The translations under genes were made by a program, and so were the position numbers. A DNA stretch of 57,552 nt, taken from an uncultured bacterium. GTDB taxonomy: Bacteria; Cyanobacteriota; Vampirovibrionia; Gastranaerophilales; Gastranaerophilaceae. Where the stretch lies: assembly GCA_900547155.1 (NCBI GenBank), contig URFH01000014.1:1-57552 (forward strand), read 5' to 3'. Shown one piece after another: positions 46,268 through 56,249 of this stretch. A model generated the notes under the pieces. It was given only the letters and a program-made list of their open reading frames with translations. It did no database searches and was not told where the DNA came from. The stretch's first letter is position 1. Every line of letters starts with the position of its first letter.

Positions 46268-46840
46268 CCATTTTTTAATTGTCCCTCACTCATTTTTCTA
46301 ATGTTCGCAGGGCTCACATTGAAAAATTACCCTCTCACGTCGTGAGAGGGGATTTTTTGCTCCCTCGCCCTGCGGGAGAGGGCTGGGGAGGGGAGCGATT
46401 TTTCGTTATTGTGAGGCAATGAAATTGAAAAATGAGCCATGTAGGGTGGGAAAAGTGAAACGGTTCCCACCGCAAAATCGTGCAAAAATGTGATTTTTAT
46501 GCTTTTAAGATGATTTAAAGCTGCTCCCCATCCGCATTCGTACGCAATACTGCCGTATTGCAACGACTGCTCCTTCCCCGAGCTGGGGAAGGGGGGCACG
46601 GTGTACTGTTCTTTCCTGTGCGCAGGTGGTGGATTGGCTTGATTCTCCCTTTCTGACTTGGGGATGGATGGGGTGGGAAGCGATTTTCATGATTGCGGGG
46701 CCATTTACAGAAAAAAACTGCAGTTTAGTTGCCCGCTTTATGCCGGTGGGAACCGCTTTGCTATTCCCACCCTACGCCTCTGCCGAGCAAACGATTGAGT
46801 ATCGTTTGCGAGAGGGGGATGGGGTGGGGAGCGCGCCCAA
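46268..46840. repeat. Family B mosaic, copy 10
   Basis: The whole 609-base gap is repeat: TTTTTCTAATGTTCGC (about 46291), GGTGGGAA/TTCCCACC units (about 46444-46472 and 46743-46772), a unit holding the palindrome GCAATAC/GTATTGC (about 46542-46560), and a unit with GCAAACGAT/ATCGTTTGC (about 46787-46810). No gene is seen. Confidence 0.75.
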
Positions 46841-46841
46841 T

Positions 46842-48416
46842 TTACATGTTTAACGCATAAGCAAAGATTTCGCCGGCATGGTGATTGTAGGCGATTCCGT
46901 CTTCTTTTGTGAAAAGATTGTTCCAGTGGCTGTTTGCGTCGCCAAAAGCGGAATAAGACGGGTTGCACATCATCAAATGGTGCGTGTTTGTGTCATACCT
47001 GAGCGGGAAAAGGTCGTGCATTTGCATAAAACTCGGAAGCTTGTCCGAAGCGAGATTGTACCCGAAAAGACAAGAACGCATGCGGTTCAATCTTTCTTCA
47101 TAACTGTACCATCCTTCGTCGTTGTCGTTGGACACTTCGGGCCCGGGTGCGTATTCACGGCAGTATTTGTATTCTTCGGACCATCTTTTTATGTCTTCGA
47201 TGTCATCAGCGTTGCCCCAGGCGGTTCCGCAGGTTACGCCCATGCCTTTGTACCTGTTTATGTCCCAGTCGCAGCGTTCTCCGGCAAAACTCAGGTCGTT
47301 TCTGTTTGAACGGCTCCTTATTTCGTAGAAAATATACTGCATAAGCTCATAATCGGGTGTTTTGCCCACGCCTGTGTAAAAATGAGGCTGATAACCGTCA
47401 ACATGCTTCAAAGAATCAAAGAAAACTGCGTCAAATCCGAGATTTACGGCTTTTACGTTTTCGTTGATGAAAATTTCTACATGTTCGTCGTTTTCCCATT
47501 TAAAGGGCTCATCAGGCTTGTCAGGTGAAGCGATTTTGAGCTGGTCTTCGGAAATGAGCATTCTGAAACCGGTTTTTAGCCCCCTAAAATGCGCAATATC
47601 GTTGAAAGCGCGGATTTGTTCTTCCGGCGAAACCGGCGGAGTCTGGTTTTCCAGCCCGGGAAGCAGAATATTTGCGCTGTAGCCCGTGTTAAAACGGATT
47701 CCATAAAGCGAATTTTCTTCCCAGGGTGCTTTGTTGTAGCCGTCGCCGTAAATGTTCGGAAAAAGCTGAGAAAGAATAACACAGTTTGCCCAGCTCCGTG
47801 CGGAGGGAGGGATTGCACCCAAAAGCTTTATTGCACTCAGCATTCCTCCCGAACATTTATCTTTTTGCATTCTTGCAATGGCGCGGTTGTTGATTTCTAT
47901 GTAATTTGCGTTTCTTCCCCATTTGTCGCCGTAGGGCGGGGTTTCGATTTTCGGGGGGAAGATTTTGTAAAAATCTCCGCTTTCGCTCAAGGTCGAAATT
48001 GTTTCGAGCGATTCTTTGAGCGTGCGGTTTAAAAGCATTGCGGGCGTAATTCGTGCCATCCAGCGTTTTTTGTTGGCGTATTCAATTCCCCGATAGGCGA
48101 ATTCGTCGGCCCAGTTGTCTTTTTTCAGGATGATAGAACCCGATATTGCTTTCAAAAGCTTGTTTACCGGAGCAGATTCCTCCCAGAACTGCTCTTTTAA
48201 CAGCTCGTAAATTGTATTTTCGTAATCTTTTATTTCAAAAAGGTTGTTTTTTTCTTTTTTATTTAATTTTTGTGCGGCATTTTTTTCCATAATGACAGTA
48301 TATGGGGCATTTTGTGCCGAAACATTGCCGCAAACTACTGTCTTGTCACGGGGGTTGAATTTTGGATATTGTACGATTGTCGTAGGCTCAAACGAAAGAT
48401 TTGTTTTGTCCCGCAA
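46842..48416 (-). CDS. GH13-like (alpha-amylase superfamily) protein
   Basis: The 524-residue protein resembles the glycoside hydrolase 13 barrel. AHFRGLKTGFRMLI resembles the region of motif I, GFDAVFFDSLKHVDG has the nucleophile Asp and KH of motif II (near residue 335) but lacks the usual Arg, FAGERCDWD carries the Glu of motif III (near 385) and FMQMHD stands for motif IV. The lost Arg makes activity doubtful. The only upstream start is a TTG at 48416 touching palindrome C5, and an in-frame stop follows inside C5, so the N-terminus may be truncated. There is no ribosome site. Confidence 0.5.
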   Translation of the reverse strand: MRDKTNLSFEPTTIVQYPKFNPRDKTVVCGNVSAQNAPYTVIMEKNAAQKLNKKEKNNLFEIKDYENTIYELLKEQFWEESAPVNKLLKAISGSIILKKDNWADEFAYRGIEYANKKRWMARITPAMLLNRTLKESLETISTLSESGDFYKIFPPKIETPPYGDKWGRNANYIEINNRAIARMQKDKCSGGMLSAIKLLGAIPPSARSWANCVILSQLFPNIYGDGYNKAPWEENSLYGIRFNTGYSANILLPGLENQTPPVSPEEQIRAFNDIAHFRGLKTGFRMLISEDQLKIASPDKPDEPFKWENDEHVEIFINENVKAVNLGFDAVFFDSLKHVDGYQPHFYTGVGKTPDYELMQYIFYEIRSRSNRNDLSFAGERCDWDINRYKGMGVTCGTAWGNADDIEDIKRWSEEYKYCREYAPGPEVSNDNDEGWYSYEERLNRMRSCLFGYNLASDKLPSFMQMHDLFPLRYDTNTHHLMMCNPSYSAFGDANSHWNNLFTKEDGIAYNHHAGEIFAYALNM

Positions 48417-48417
48417 A

Positions 48418-48539
48418 GAAAAAGTGCAGGATTAATCTTTGAAGTGACTATGGAGGAGGCTTCTTTTAACCCGAATATCCAAAATTGACGTTGAATGCCG
48501 GAGGAATCGGAACGGAAAAGAGGAATCCTGCACTTTTTC
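48418..48539 (+). repeat. Family C palindrome at a gene start, copy C5
   Basis: Arms 48418-48440 and 48516-48539 share 16 perfectly paired outer bases and five inner ones around two mismatches. The core pieces GTGACTATGGAGGAGGC and GCCGGAGGAATCGGAACGG match C4. It begins 2 bases upstream of the GH13-like gene's start codon and ends 26 bases past the stop of the 1170-residue gene. Confidence 0.88.
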
Positions 48540-48564
48540 GCCCAATCATCACCCTCACCCCGTT

Positions 48565-51500
48565 TTACCTTATCCGATAAAGCTTCGTGCATTCTGATTT
48601 TTCGCCGTCAATTGTCATTCCGTCGGTCAGAAAATCAATATAAACCTCATCATCGCCTGTTGAACCAAGAATTTTTACATCATAAAGCTGACAATCAAAA
48701 TTTTTGAAATCGACCTTGTGCCTGAAGGGCCCTGCATAGATTGGCAAATCCGGTCTGCCTATTTCTGCGGTTAGCTTTTTGGAGTATTCAATAATCGCAT
48801 CGCGAATCGCGTCATTATACTGATATTTCGTGCTGAGCTCAATATTATCGAGCACAAGCGCTTCTTCTCCGTCAACATCGGCAATGTAGCACATCGTGTT
48901 GCCCGCAAAATCCTTGCCATCCATCACTTCTATGCCTGAAATGCATTTGTTCATAATATATGCCGGTGCGCTCCAATCATTGATGCCTGTTCCGACTGCT
49001 GTGCAGCAGCCGGCGTGGTTTCCGAGGAAAAGCGCATGAGAAATGTTGTTCATGTCCGTCTGGTGAACTTCCAGCTCGACTTCGCTGTCGCTTTTCATAT
49101 TTCTGGCGTTTTTGTAGTCGTTTGAGCGGAGTTTTAATATGTGGTTCAGCAGCGTAGTCCTTGCGTTTTCGACTTTTTGGCCGCTTGCAGTTGTGTTCCA
49201 GAAGTTATCTTTGTTCATATGCTCTTTTATTGCCTCAATTGCAGTTCCGAGCTGTTCAAATTTAATCGGCTCACCTCCGCAATAAAGCCGCCTGACGGTT
49301 TTTTCTCCATCTGAGAAGCCGTCGGCGTCGTAGTTTATTTCTTTTTTGTCTAAAAGCTCAATCCCTGCGTTTTTCAGTGCTTTAACGAGGTTTTTGCGCG
49401 CTTCTTCGGGGATTTGGTCAAAAGCAGGGTCGTTAAAATCTTTTTCGAGGTTTAAAACCGCTGATTTCTGCGCTTTATCAACATCTGTTTCAATTTTTAC
49501 TTTTATATAAGAGTTTTTGTCTGCATTTGCCCATCTGGTGTAATTTATTCCGCGTTTTTCCAGCGCAAGGCAGGTATGAATGTTCCGGTCGAGCGAATTC
49601 ATTATTTCGCGTATAGATTCATCCGGATGTTTTTTGAGCAGGTCAAATAAAATGCCAAAATTCTCTTTAAAATCGTCACCGGTCAAAAAAAGGCTGGCAA
49701 AATACCTGCTATGTTCAAGGTTCAGGCGTTCTGCCGTTTTTTTGTCGTATTCGCAGTCGAGAAAATCGTATAATTTTTTTGAAACGAGTTTATTGAACTC
49801 CTCTTTTTCCTGCGGAGTTTTGGGGTTCATTTTTTTAAGGAAATCCTCAAAAAACTGATTGTCGTAACCATTATATGTTGCGCTGAGTATCACGAGTTTT
49901 TGAATAATTTCCTGCGGGTCTTGAATGCTGTCTTGCAGAAGCTTTTTGCATTCGTTATTTAAACGATTTACCTTTTCAATTGCTTTTTTGACTTCATCAG
50001 AGAGGGATTCTTTTAGGAATTGTTGTGTTTGCGCGTGTAAATCTTTAATTTGTGCGGTTTTTTCTTTTATTTCTTTTTTTAATTCCGGCGTTTTTGCAGA
50101 ATCAATCGTTTTTTGCGAAAGTTCTTTCTTGAGTGCGGAGATTTTGTCATTTAGCAGTTTGATTTTTTTGTTATTTTCGTCCTCGAGCCTTTTTTGTTCG
50201 GGGGTTTTCGAGTTTTTGATTATTTCTTTGTAGTATTTTATATTATTTTTGTAAACTTTGTATCTGTATGAATTTTCGGGGTTGGTAATCCTTATCAGTT
50301 GCTGCTGTTCCCCGTTTTCTTCAAGAGTGCCGCAGAGCGGACCGATTGAGCTGATAATGTCGTCAAAATTGTCCAGCTTCATTGAAAAAGCACTTATGAG
50401 TGCATTTTTTCCGGTCAGACTTGCTGCTTTGGAAATATTTCTTATATTATTAGTGAAAAACTCTTCAAGTTCATCATCGCTCAAATCTTCAACAGCCGGA
50501 CGCAGCTCCTGCTTGTGATTTTTTGCCTCATCCAGAAGCTCGAAGAAAAGTTTTGCGCCCTCAAGGTCAAAAAACTGATTATTTTCATTGTAAAAAGTTT
50601 CTATTACTTTATCCAGGGATTTGAAGCCTTTTTCGAGCATACTTTTGATAAATTCAAAGTTTTCTTCGTTGACTTTGTTGTTTTCTTTGTCGTTTATGCA
50701 CATTGCGATTTTGCTTAGAACCAAACCCAAATCTTCTTCAATCACAGGAAATTTTAAAAACTTTGTTAATTCTTTGGCAGCTAATTTGTTCAGCCTGCCG
50801 TCATTATTTTCGAGTTGTTTCAATACTGCTTCCGCTCCCACGTGGTTTATGTTTTTCAACGAGGTTAATTTGTCGTAAATTGCGAATTTATCCTCATCGA
50901 ATTCACCGGTTTTTTCATCAATACTTGCACAAAAAGCCGGAATGCTGTCCTCAAATTCAAAAGTGGGTTTGTGTTTGGCGTAGTATGAGCTCAAATCATT
51001 AAATCGTTCCACAAGTTTTTCGTTTAGAGGGGTTTCAAAGTCTTTTTTAACTTTTTGAAGTATTGATTTTATAAAAAGAAGTTTTACATCGTGATGTGAG
51101 AGGTTGGCAACGAAAGCTGCTGTTTTTTGGTCAAATTTTCCGTCATTACAAAACAGTTTCATTATTTCTTCAATATTTCCCATTTGTTCGTTGTTTGTAT
51201 AATATTCCGGACGGAAAGTTTTTGACAAATATTCGGCTAATTTGGGAACAAAATTTCCCTTGTTGTCTTTGCTGTTTGTAAGAATATTTTTTGTTTCTTT
51301 TATAAATATATGATCGGAGAAATCTCCGTTTACCGAACCCCTGTCATTAAATTCCACAATTTTTCTTCTTGCAAAATCCAGTGCTTCATCTGAAAATTGT
51401 CCGTCCTGATTTTTGCATACATCCAGGATTTTTTTGAAATCGCATTTTGTGCTGCTGTAAAACTCAATATGTGAATTAAGACATTCCGAAACAAATTTGA

Positions 51501-52077
51501 GTGCTTTGGGGTTGAAATTTCCGCTGTTATCCTTGCAAGCAGCCGAAGCGCTCTGATAATCGGTATCCAGATAGTAATATCTCGCGTTTAATGCACAAAG
51601 TAATTCATAAGCTGAATTGTTAAATGTTCCGTCTTTTTCTTTGGCGTTTGGGAATATACTATGCGAAAGAACATAGGGCGTAACGTTATTTTTGTGCTCA
51701 TAGAATGAAGAAGCAATATCAATCATTTCCGTCTGGAATTCGCCATTTTCTTTTTTGCAGACGTCAAGAAGCATTCCTGCATAATCAGGCATGTATTTTT
51801 TGTAGTCATAAATTTTCCCGAAAAGTTTTTTTACCTTTTCAACGACCTTTTCATTCAAGCTTCCGTCGCTGTTTTTGCACTTGTCGAGGAGTTTTGCGGT
51901 GTTTTGGTCTATGTATTTTTCTCTTTTTTCTTCAGAACTGCCAGATAAGCCTTTGAATGCTGGAATTTTTGATTTTACAAAACAATCCTGCGCGGGTCTA
52001 AGCGGTAAAGATTGACCGCGTTTGTTTTGCGAATTATTTATATAATTTGGGGAAATGGGAAAGGAGAAAATTTTCAT
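48565..52077 (-). CDS. 1170-residue repeat protein with lineage-type N-terminus
   Basis: I do not recognise this giant protein. It begins MKIFSFPISPNYIN and has AFKG at residues 39-42. The first 400 residues contain degenerate repeats of about 45-60 residues around LLDVCKKENGEFQTE, ILDVCKNQDGQFSDE and KDNKGNFVPKLAEY, with EF-hand-like Asp/Asn-Gly loops. A long coiled-coil-like segment (about 620-740) follows. The last 150 residues form a compact domain (GNHAGCCTAVGTGIND, then LVLDNIELSTKYQYNDAIRD and IYAGPFRHKVDF). There is no signal peptide. The size and modular layout suggest an effector or a structural protein. Confidence 0.65.
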   Translation of the reverse strand: MKIFSFPISPNYINNSQNKRGQSLPLRPAQDCFVKSKIPAFKGLSGSSEEKREKYIDQNTAKLLDKCKNSDGSLNEKVVEKVKKLFGKIYDYKKYMPDYAGMLLDVCKKENGEFQTEMIDIASSFYEHKNNVTPYVLSHSIFPNAKEKDGTFNNSAYELLCALNARYYYLDTDYQSASAACKDNSGNFNPKALKFVSECLNSHIEFYSSTKCDFKKILDVCKNQDGQFSDEALDFARRKIVEFNDRGSVNGDFSDHIFIKETKNILTNSKDNKGNFVPKLAEYLSKTFRPEYYTNNEQMGNIEEIMKLFCNDGKFDQKTAAFVANLSHHDVKLLFIKSILQKVKKDFETPLNEKLVERFNDLSSYYAKHKPTFEFEDSIPAFCASIDEKTGEFDEDKFAIYDKLTSLKNINHVGAEAVLKQLENNDGRLNKLAAKELTKFLKFPVIEEDLGLVLSKIAMCINDKENNKVNEENFEFIKSMLEKGFKSLDKVIETFYNENNQFFDLEGAKLFFELLDEAKNHKQELRPAVEDLSDDELEEFFTNNIRNISKAASLTGKNALISAFSMKLDNFDDIISSIGPLCGTLEENGEQQQLIRITNPENSYRYKVYKNNIKYYKEIIKNSKTPEQKRLEDENNKKIKLLNDKISALKKELSQKTIDSAKTPELKKEIKEKTAQIKDLHAQTQQFLKESLSDEVKKAIEKVNRLNNECKKLLQDSIQDPQEIIQKLVILSATYNGYDNQFFEDFLKKMNPKTPQEKEEFNKLVSKKLYDFLDCEYDKKTAERLNLEHSRYFASLFLTGDDFKENFGILFDLLKKHPDESIREIMNSLDRNIHTCLALEKRGINYTRWANADKNSYIKVKIETDVDKAQKSAVLNLEKDFNDPAFDQIPEEARKNLVKALKNAGIELLDKKEINYDADGFSDGEKTVRRLYCGGEPIKFEQLGTAIEAIKEHMNKDNFWNTTASGQKVENARTTLLNHILKLRSNDYKNARNMKSDSEVELEVHQTDMNNISHALFLGNHAGCCTAVGTGINDWSAPAYIMNKCISGIEVMDGKDFAGNTMCYIADVDGEEALVLDNIELSTKYQYNDAIRDAIIEYSKKLTAEIGRPDLPIYAGPFRHKVDFKNFDCQLYDVKILGSTGDDEVYIDFLTDGMTIDGEKSECTKLYRIR

Positions 52078-52160
52078 ATTAACTTAAAATCCGGGCAAAA
52101 GAATTTTTGCCACATTGTTAAGCAAAAATTCTTCAAATTTAAGAAAACAGAGCTTTCAAA

Positions 52161-52242
52161 GTAAAAGGAGAAATTGGTTTATTTTTCGACCTATTCCAGC
52201 GAAGCGAATCGAGGCGGAAAATAAATTAATTTCTCCTTTTAC
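52161..52242 (+). repeat. Family A palindromic element, copy A5
   Basis: 27-base arms (52161-52187 and 52216-52242) pair at all positions, three of them G-T. The core is the second subtype (GACCTATTCCAGCG, GCGAATCGAGGC). It lies 24 bases after the SNF2 helicase stop. Confidence 0.9.
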
Positions 52243-52266
52243 GCCTTTTCATCCGGCTCCCTAGAA

Positions 52267-55200
52267 CTAATCAATCGAGAAAATGTCTTTCAAATCTTCA
52301 TAAGTAAGCGATTTTCCGATGTTTCTGTCAACGGAAATTACGCTGTCAACCAAATCGCGCTTTCTGGATTTGAGTTTTTGGATTTTTTCTTCAACAGTGC
52401 CTTTTGTAATCATTCTGTAAACGAAAACTTTCTTCGTTTGGCCGATTCTGTACGCACGGTCGGTTGCCTGGTCTTCAACGGCGGGGTTCCACCACGGGTC
52501 GTAATGGATTACGTAATCTGCGCCGGTCAGGTTGAGCCCTGTGCCGCCTGCTTTTAAGCTGATAAGGAAAATCGGGATAGTTGGGTCGGAATTGAACCTT
52601 TCGACGACCTCCTGACGGTTTTTTGTGCTTCCTGTGAGGTATTCGTGCTTGATTCCGGCGCGCGTGAGCCAGGCTTTGATGATGTCGAGCATGTCAACGA
52701 ACTGGCTGAATAAAAGTACGCGGTGTTTTTCGGAAATAATTTCCTCAAGCATAACTTTAAGCTGCTCGAATTTGCCGGATTCTTTGATTCCTTTGATATT
52801 TTCTTTGTCGTAAAGTTTCGGGTGGCAGCAAATCTGACGCAGGCGCAAAAGTGCCGAGAAAATTGACATTCTGCTCTTTTCGATACCGTTTTGTTCGATA
52901 CTTTTGAAGAGTTCTTCTTTTGTGGAGTCCAGAACCTCCATGTAAAAGTCTTTTTGCTCCGGCGTAAGCTCGCAGTATGCAACGTTTTCGATTTTGTCGG
53001 GTAAATCTTTTGCAACATCGCGTTTCATACGGCGCAGAATGAACGGATAAATCTGCGATTTGAGGCGTTTTTCGACTGTTTTGTCCTCGCGCTCGGTAAT
53101 CGGGGTTACGTAGCGGTAATTAAATTCTGACTTATCAAAAAGGAAGCCGGGCATTAAAAAGTCAAAAACCGACCACAATTCTTCAAGCCTGTTTTCAATC
53201 GGCGTGCCGGAAAGGGCTAGTTTGTGCTTGCAATTCAATTCTTTAACCGTTTGTGCGGTCTGGGAGTCGGCGTTTTTGATATTTTGGGATTCGTCAAGGA
53301 TTACATATCTGAATTCGTGTTTTTTGAGCTTTGCGATGTCGCGGCGGACGAGTGCGTAGCTTGTGATAACAACATCGTACTTGGAAATCTCTTTAAAATG
53401 CTCTTTTCTGTCTGTACCGGTCAATTTCAGGCAGCTCAAGCCAGGAGCAAATTTTTCAATTTCATTTTCCCAGTTGAAAACAACAGATGTCGGGCAAACA
53501 ACGAGTGAGGGCGCTTTTTTGTCCTTTTCTTTCGCTTTTTGGAGCAAAGCGAGCGCCTGCAAGGTTTTTCCAAGCCCCATATCGTCGGCAAGAATGCCGT
53601 TTAAGCCGTATTGATAAAGGAACCACAGCCAGCCGAAACCTCTTGTCTGATATTCGCGGAATTCGGCGTTTATGCCTTTTGGAAGCGACGGAACGTCCAT
53701 GTTCGAGAACGTAGAAATCTGTTTCCAGAATTTTGAGAACTTGCGGCTCATTTTGGGTTTAATTCCGAGGTTTTCCATTTCGGAAAGAAGCCCGGCGCGG
53801 TAGGTTTTTACAATATATTTGTTTTCTTCGTTGCGATAAACGTCGAAAGTGTTAAATGCGCGCATTAGCGAATAAACATTCATCGTCGGAACTTCCGCAA
53901 AGCCGAGATTTTTGATTCTGACGTATTTGTTGCCCTCGAGCGTGAGGTTGTAAACCTCATCAAACGGGATAATTTCATCGCCGACTTTTCCGTAGAGCTC
54001 GACTTCAAAGCTATCCGTGGAATTCAGGCAAAAATCAATATCTGCAACGAGTTCAAAGGGTTTTGGCGTCATTTTGAAGAACGACATATCGTCTTTTTCC
54101 TCAAAAACCCAGCCTTCGCCTGCTTGTTTTATGTAATAGTTTATAAAATCGATTGCGTTTTCTTTTTCAAGGGCGAGGTTGTTTGTCTGCATTGGTGCGA
54201 ATTTGCAGGCAATTAGCATTTGATAAGCGATTTCTTCATGCTGGATGTTTCTTTTTACCCAGTAAAGCAGGTCTTCTTTGGGTTTTTTGATGGTTACGTA
54301 GGGCGTTTTGTCCGTATGTTTGGAATAAGGCACCCTTGTACCGTCATAATCGAACTCCAGAGAGGCTTTTAAAGAACCGTCGTAATCCAGCCCCATTGTA
54401 ACAATATTTGTGGGCGGTTTTTGCTCGAGGCAAAGCTTTTCAATGTTTTGTGCGACGTCAACTTTCATAACCTCGCGCAGTTTTGGCAGTTCTTCAAAGA
54501 TAAATTTTGCACCGTCAGCGTCGCGTACATCCGTAAAGCTCGCTTTTATCAAATTTTGGGGGAGTGCGCTTACGGGGGTGGTTGTCGGGAAGATAACGTT
54601 TTTGTACCTGCCCCATTTCAGGTGGCGCGAGAAATATCTGACCTCTTCAAACGGGTAAGAATCGCTTTTGTCGGGCCTTTCCCAGTACAAAGAAAGCAAA
54701 ACGTTGCCGACCATTGAAAAATTCACGGACAAACCGAGCGTCCATTCGTTATCGTCGAATTTCAGCGTTTCTTTGGTTCTTCCGTCGATAACTTCTTCGG
54801 CTTTTGCGAGAAGCTGGAAAACTCCGTCGAATTTGTTAATAGGGATATCATACCAGCCGGCTTTTTTGTCGAGCCTTGAGCGCTGTAAAAGGAGCTGGAA
54901 AATTGAAACTTCGACTTTTTGTGCGTTGTTCAGTTCAAAAGTCGGGTCAGAGCGCTGGATTTCAATCAATGCGCGTAAAATCGCCTCGATGTCTCTTATA
55001 ACTTTGCCTTTTTCTCTGTCCATAACCAGAATGGAGAAGAAATTCTGGCGTCTTTTTGCGTTAAAGTGGAAAATGTAGTTACCCTGCGGATTTTCGGGGT
55101 GGGGAATGTTTTCGTCAGGGTACTGGGGGTGGATTTTGTGGACGCGTTCGAGATATTCGTCATAAATTTTGTCCTCAATGACTTTAAGCCCCACAGCAAT

Positions 55201-55446
55201 CGAGTGTTTGCACCATTCTTCTTTTAAAGGGCAGCTGCATTCAGCTTTTACGCCGGTTTTTGTAAAGGTAAGGCTGGTTTCGTATGAATCCTGGAAATTC
55301 CCTTTAACTTTTGCGTCAACGCCTGCCAGTTTTGGTTCACACGAAAGCACCACGTCATTTTTGTGGCTTTCATATCCGCGCCTCCAGCTGCCGGGTGTTG
55401 CTTTGTCCTTAATGTACTTGTAGTTAAATTTACAAATTGCTGCCAT
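52267..55446 (-). CDS. SWIM-domain SNF2-family helicase
   Basis: This 1059-residue protein is a SWI2/SNF2 ATPase of the bacterial HepA/RapA-like type with an N-terminal SWIM zinc finger (ECSCPLKEEWCKHSIAVG, about residues 68-85). Motifs in the C-terminal 440 residues: I DDMGLGKTLQA, II LDESQNIKN, III ALSGTPIENR, IV LLFSQFVDMLDI, V GGTGLNLTGADYVIHYDPWW and VI QATDRAYRIGQ. Such enzymes move along DNA and displace proteins, often supporting transcription or repair. No ribosome site is evident. It stands alone between element A5 and the membrane array. Confidence 0.93.
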   Translation of the reverse strand: MAAICKFNYKYIKDKATPGSWRRGYESHKNDVVLSCEPKLAGVDAKVKGNFQDSYETSLTFTKTGVKAECSCPLKEEWCKHSIAVGLKVIEDKIYDEYLERVHKIHPQYPDENIPHPENPQGNYIFHFNAKRRQNFFSILVMDREKGKVIRDIEAILRALIEIQRSDPTFELNNAQKVEVSIFQLLLQRSRLDKKAGWYDIPINKFDGVFQLLAKAEEVIDGRTKETLKFDDNEWTLGLSVNFSMVGNVLLSLYWERPDKSDSYPFEEVRYFSRHLKWGRYKNVIFPTTTPVSALPQNLIKASFTDVRDADGAKFIFEELPKLREVMKVDVAQNIEKLCLEQKPPTNIVTMGLDYDGSLKASLEFDYDGTRVPYSKHTDKTPYVTIKKPKEDLLYWVKRNIQHEEIAYQMLIACKFAPMQTNNLALEKENAIDFINYYIKQAGEGWVFEEKDDMSFFKMTPKPFELVADIDFCLNSTDSFEVELYGKVGDEIIPFDEVYNLTLEGNKYVRIKNLGFAEVPTMNVYSLMRAFNTFDVYRNEENKYIVKTYRAGLLSEMENLGIKPKMSRKFSKFWKQISTFSNMDVPSLPKGINAEFREYQTRGFGWLWFLYQYGLNGILADDMGLGKTLQALALLQKAKEKDKKAPSLVVCPTSVVFNWENEIEKFAPGLSCLKLTGTDRKEHFKEISKYDVVITSYALVRRDIAKLKKHEFRYVILDESQNIKNADSQTAQTVKELNCKHKLALSGTPIENRLEELWSVFDFLMPGFLFDKSEFNYRYVTPITEREDKTVEKRLKSQIYPFILRRMKRDVAKDLPDKIENVAYCELTPEQKDFYMEVLDSTKEELFKSIEQNGIEKSRMSIFSALLRLRQICCHPKLYDKENIKGIKESGKFEQLKVMLEEIISEKHRVLLFSQFVDMLDIIKAWLTRAGIKHEYLTGSTKNRQEVVERFNSDPTIPIFLISLKAGGTGLNLTGADYVIHYDPWWNPAVEDQATDRAYRIGQTKKVFVYRMITKGTVEEKIQKLKSRKRDLVDSVISVDRNIGKSLTYEDLKDIFSID

Positions 55447-55638
55447 AAATTTTCATAAAAATTCATTGCTCAAGCAAGTTTATTTGCCTGATAATGAACC
55501 AATCGAACCGCAAAAACAAAGGATTTTGCCTGTTCGCTAAACTTCGGGTACGCTAAAACAACTCACTAACTGCTACCCGAATAATAGTATTGCACGAAAT
55601 CGGAAAAATGACAAGTTATATTTAACAAAAGCTAATTT

Positions 55639-56196
55639 TTAGCTGTTTTTTTCTTGCTGAGCCAGAGGCTTAATGAAAAATATTTTTTGAAATATTGATT
55701 TTATCCAGAAAGTCAAGCCGAATAAGACATAGCTAGTTAAAGCACCCCCGCCAAAAAGAGCAAATTCAAAAAATTTATTGTTAAGCATATCTTTACCCAT
55801 GAAAAAACATACCAAATCAAATAATATTACGCAAAACAGCACTTTAAGCATGAATTTTTTATCAGAAAGAAATTTATCAAAAAAATTGTGCAAATTAGGG
55901 AAAAGTTTTTTGCAATTATAGATAATCGGAAAGATTAATATTTTGAATAATATAAAGATTAACCAGCATATAAAGCTAATAATGGCCAAATTAATAAATG
56001 CTGCATCCCAATCTTCTTCAGTATTGAAGTTTGAAGAATCACCCATTAGAGGTGAAAAAAGTTCCAGCAAAATATACATAGCTATTATGCCGCGACTCAA
56101 TATTATATTTGTGAATAAGAAAAACAAAAATTCAAAATATTTATAATATTCTTTGGAGAATTTTTTTAAAAATTCTTTAGTATTCTTAAATTCCAT
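55639..56196 (-). CDS. Tandem membrane paralogue 1
   Basis: This 185-residue protein has about four hydrophobic segments (FEFLFFLFTNIILSRGII, IISFICWLIFILFKILIF, then MLKVLFCVILFDLVCFF and GALTSYVLFGLTFWIK). A basic loop with FFDKFLSDKKFMLKV precedes the third segment. It is one of four related genes ending the window. Its last two-thirds are nearly identical to paralogue 4, down to long matching DNA stretches. Function is unknown. AT content is higher than in the neighbours. Confidence 0.7.
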   Translation of the reverse strand: MEFKNTKEFLKKFSKEYYKYFEFLFFLFTNIILSRGIIAMYILLELFSPLMGDSSNFNTEEDWDAAFINLAIISFICWLIFILFKILIFPIIYNCKKLFPNLHNFFDKFLSDKKFMLKVLFCVILFDLVCFFMGKDMLNNKFFEFALFGGGALTSYVLFGLTFWIKSIFQKIFFIKPLAQQEKNS

Positions 56197-56249
56197 ATAG
56201 AAATATTATTTGATTTGTTGTTTTTTGTATATCACGCACATGGGTAGTA

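Noticed and set aside
46327..46853. Several open frames of 60-90 codons on both strands
   Set aside because: All lie entirely inside the family B mosaic and contain the same repeat-derived peptide phrases.
48335..48592. 85-codon minus-strand frame across element C5
   Set aside because: It is translation of the palindrome and the shadow of two genes; its similarity to part of PabB comes only from the shared repeat.
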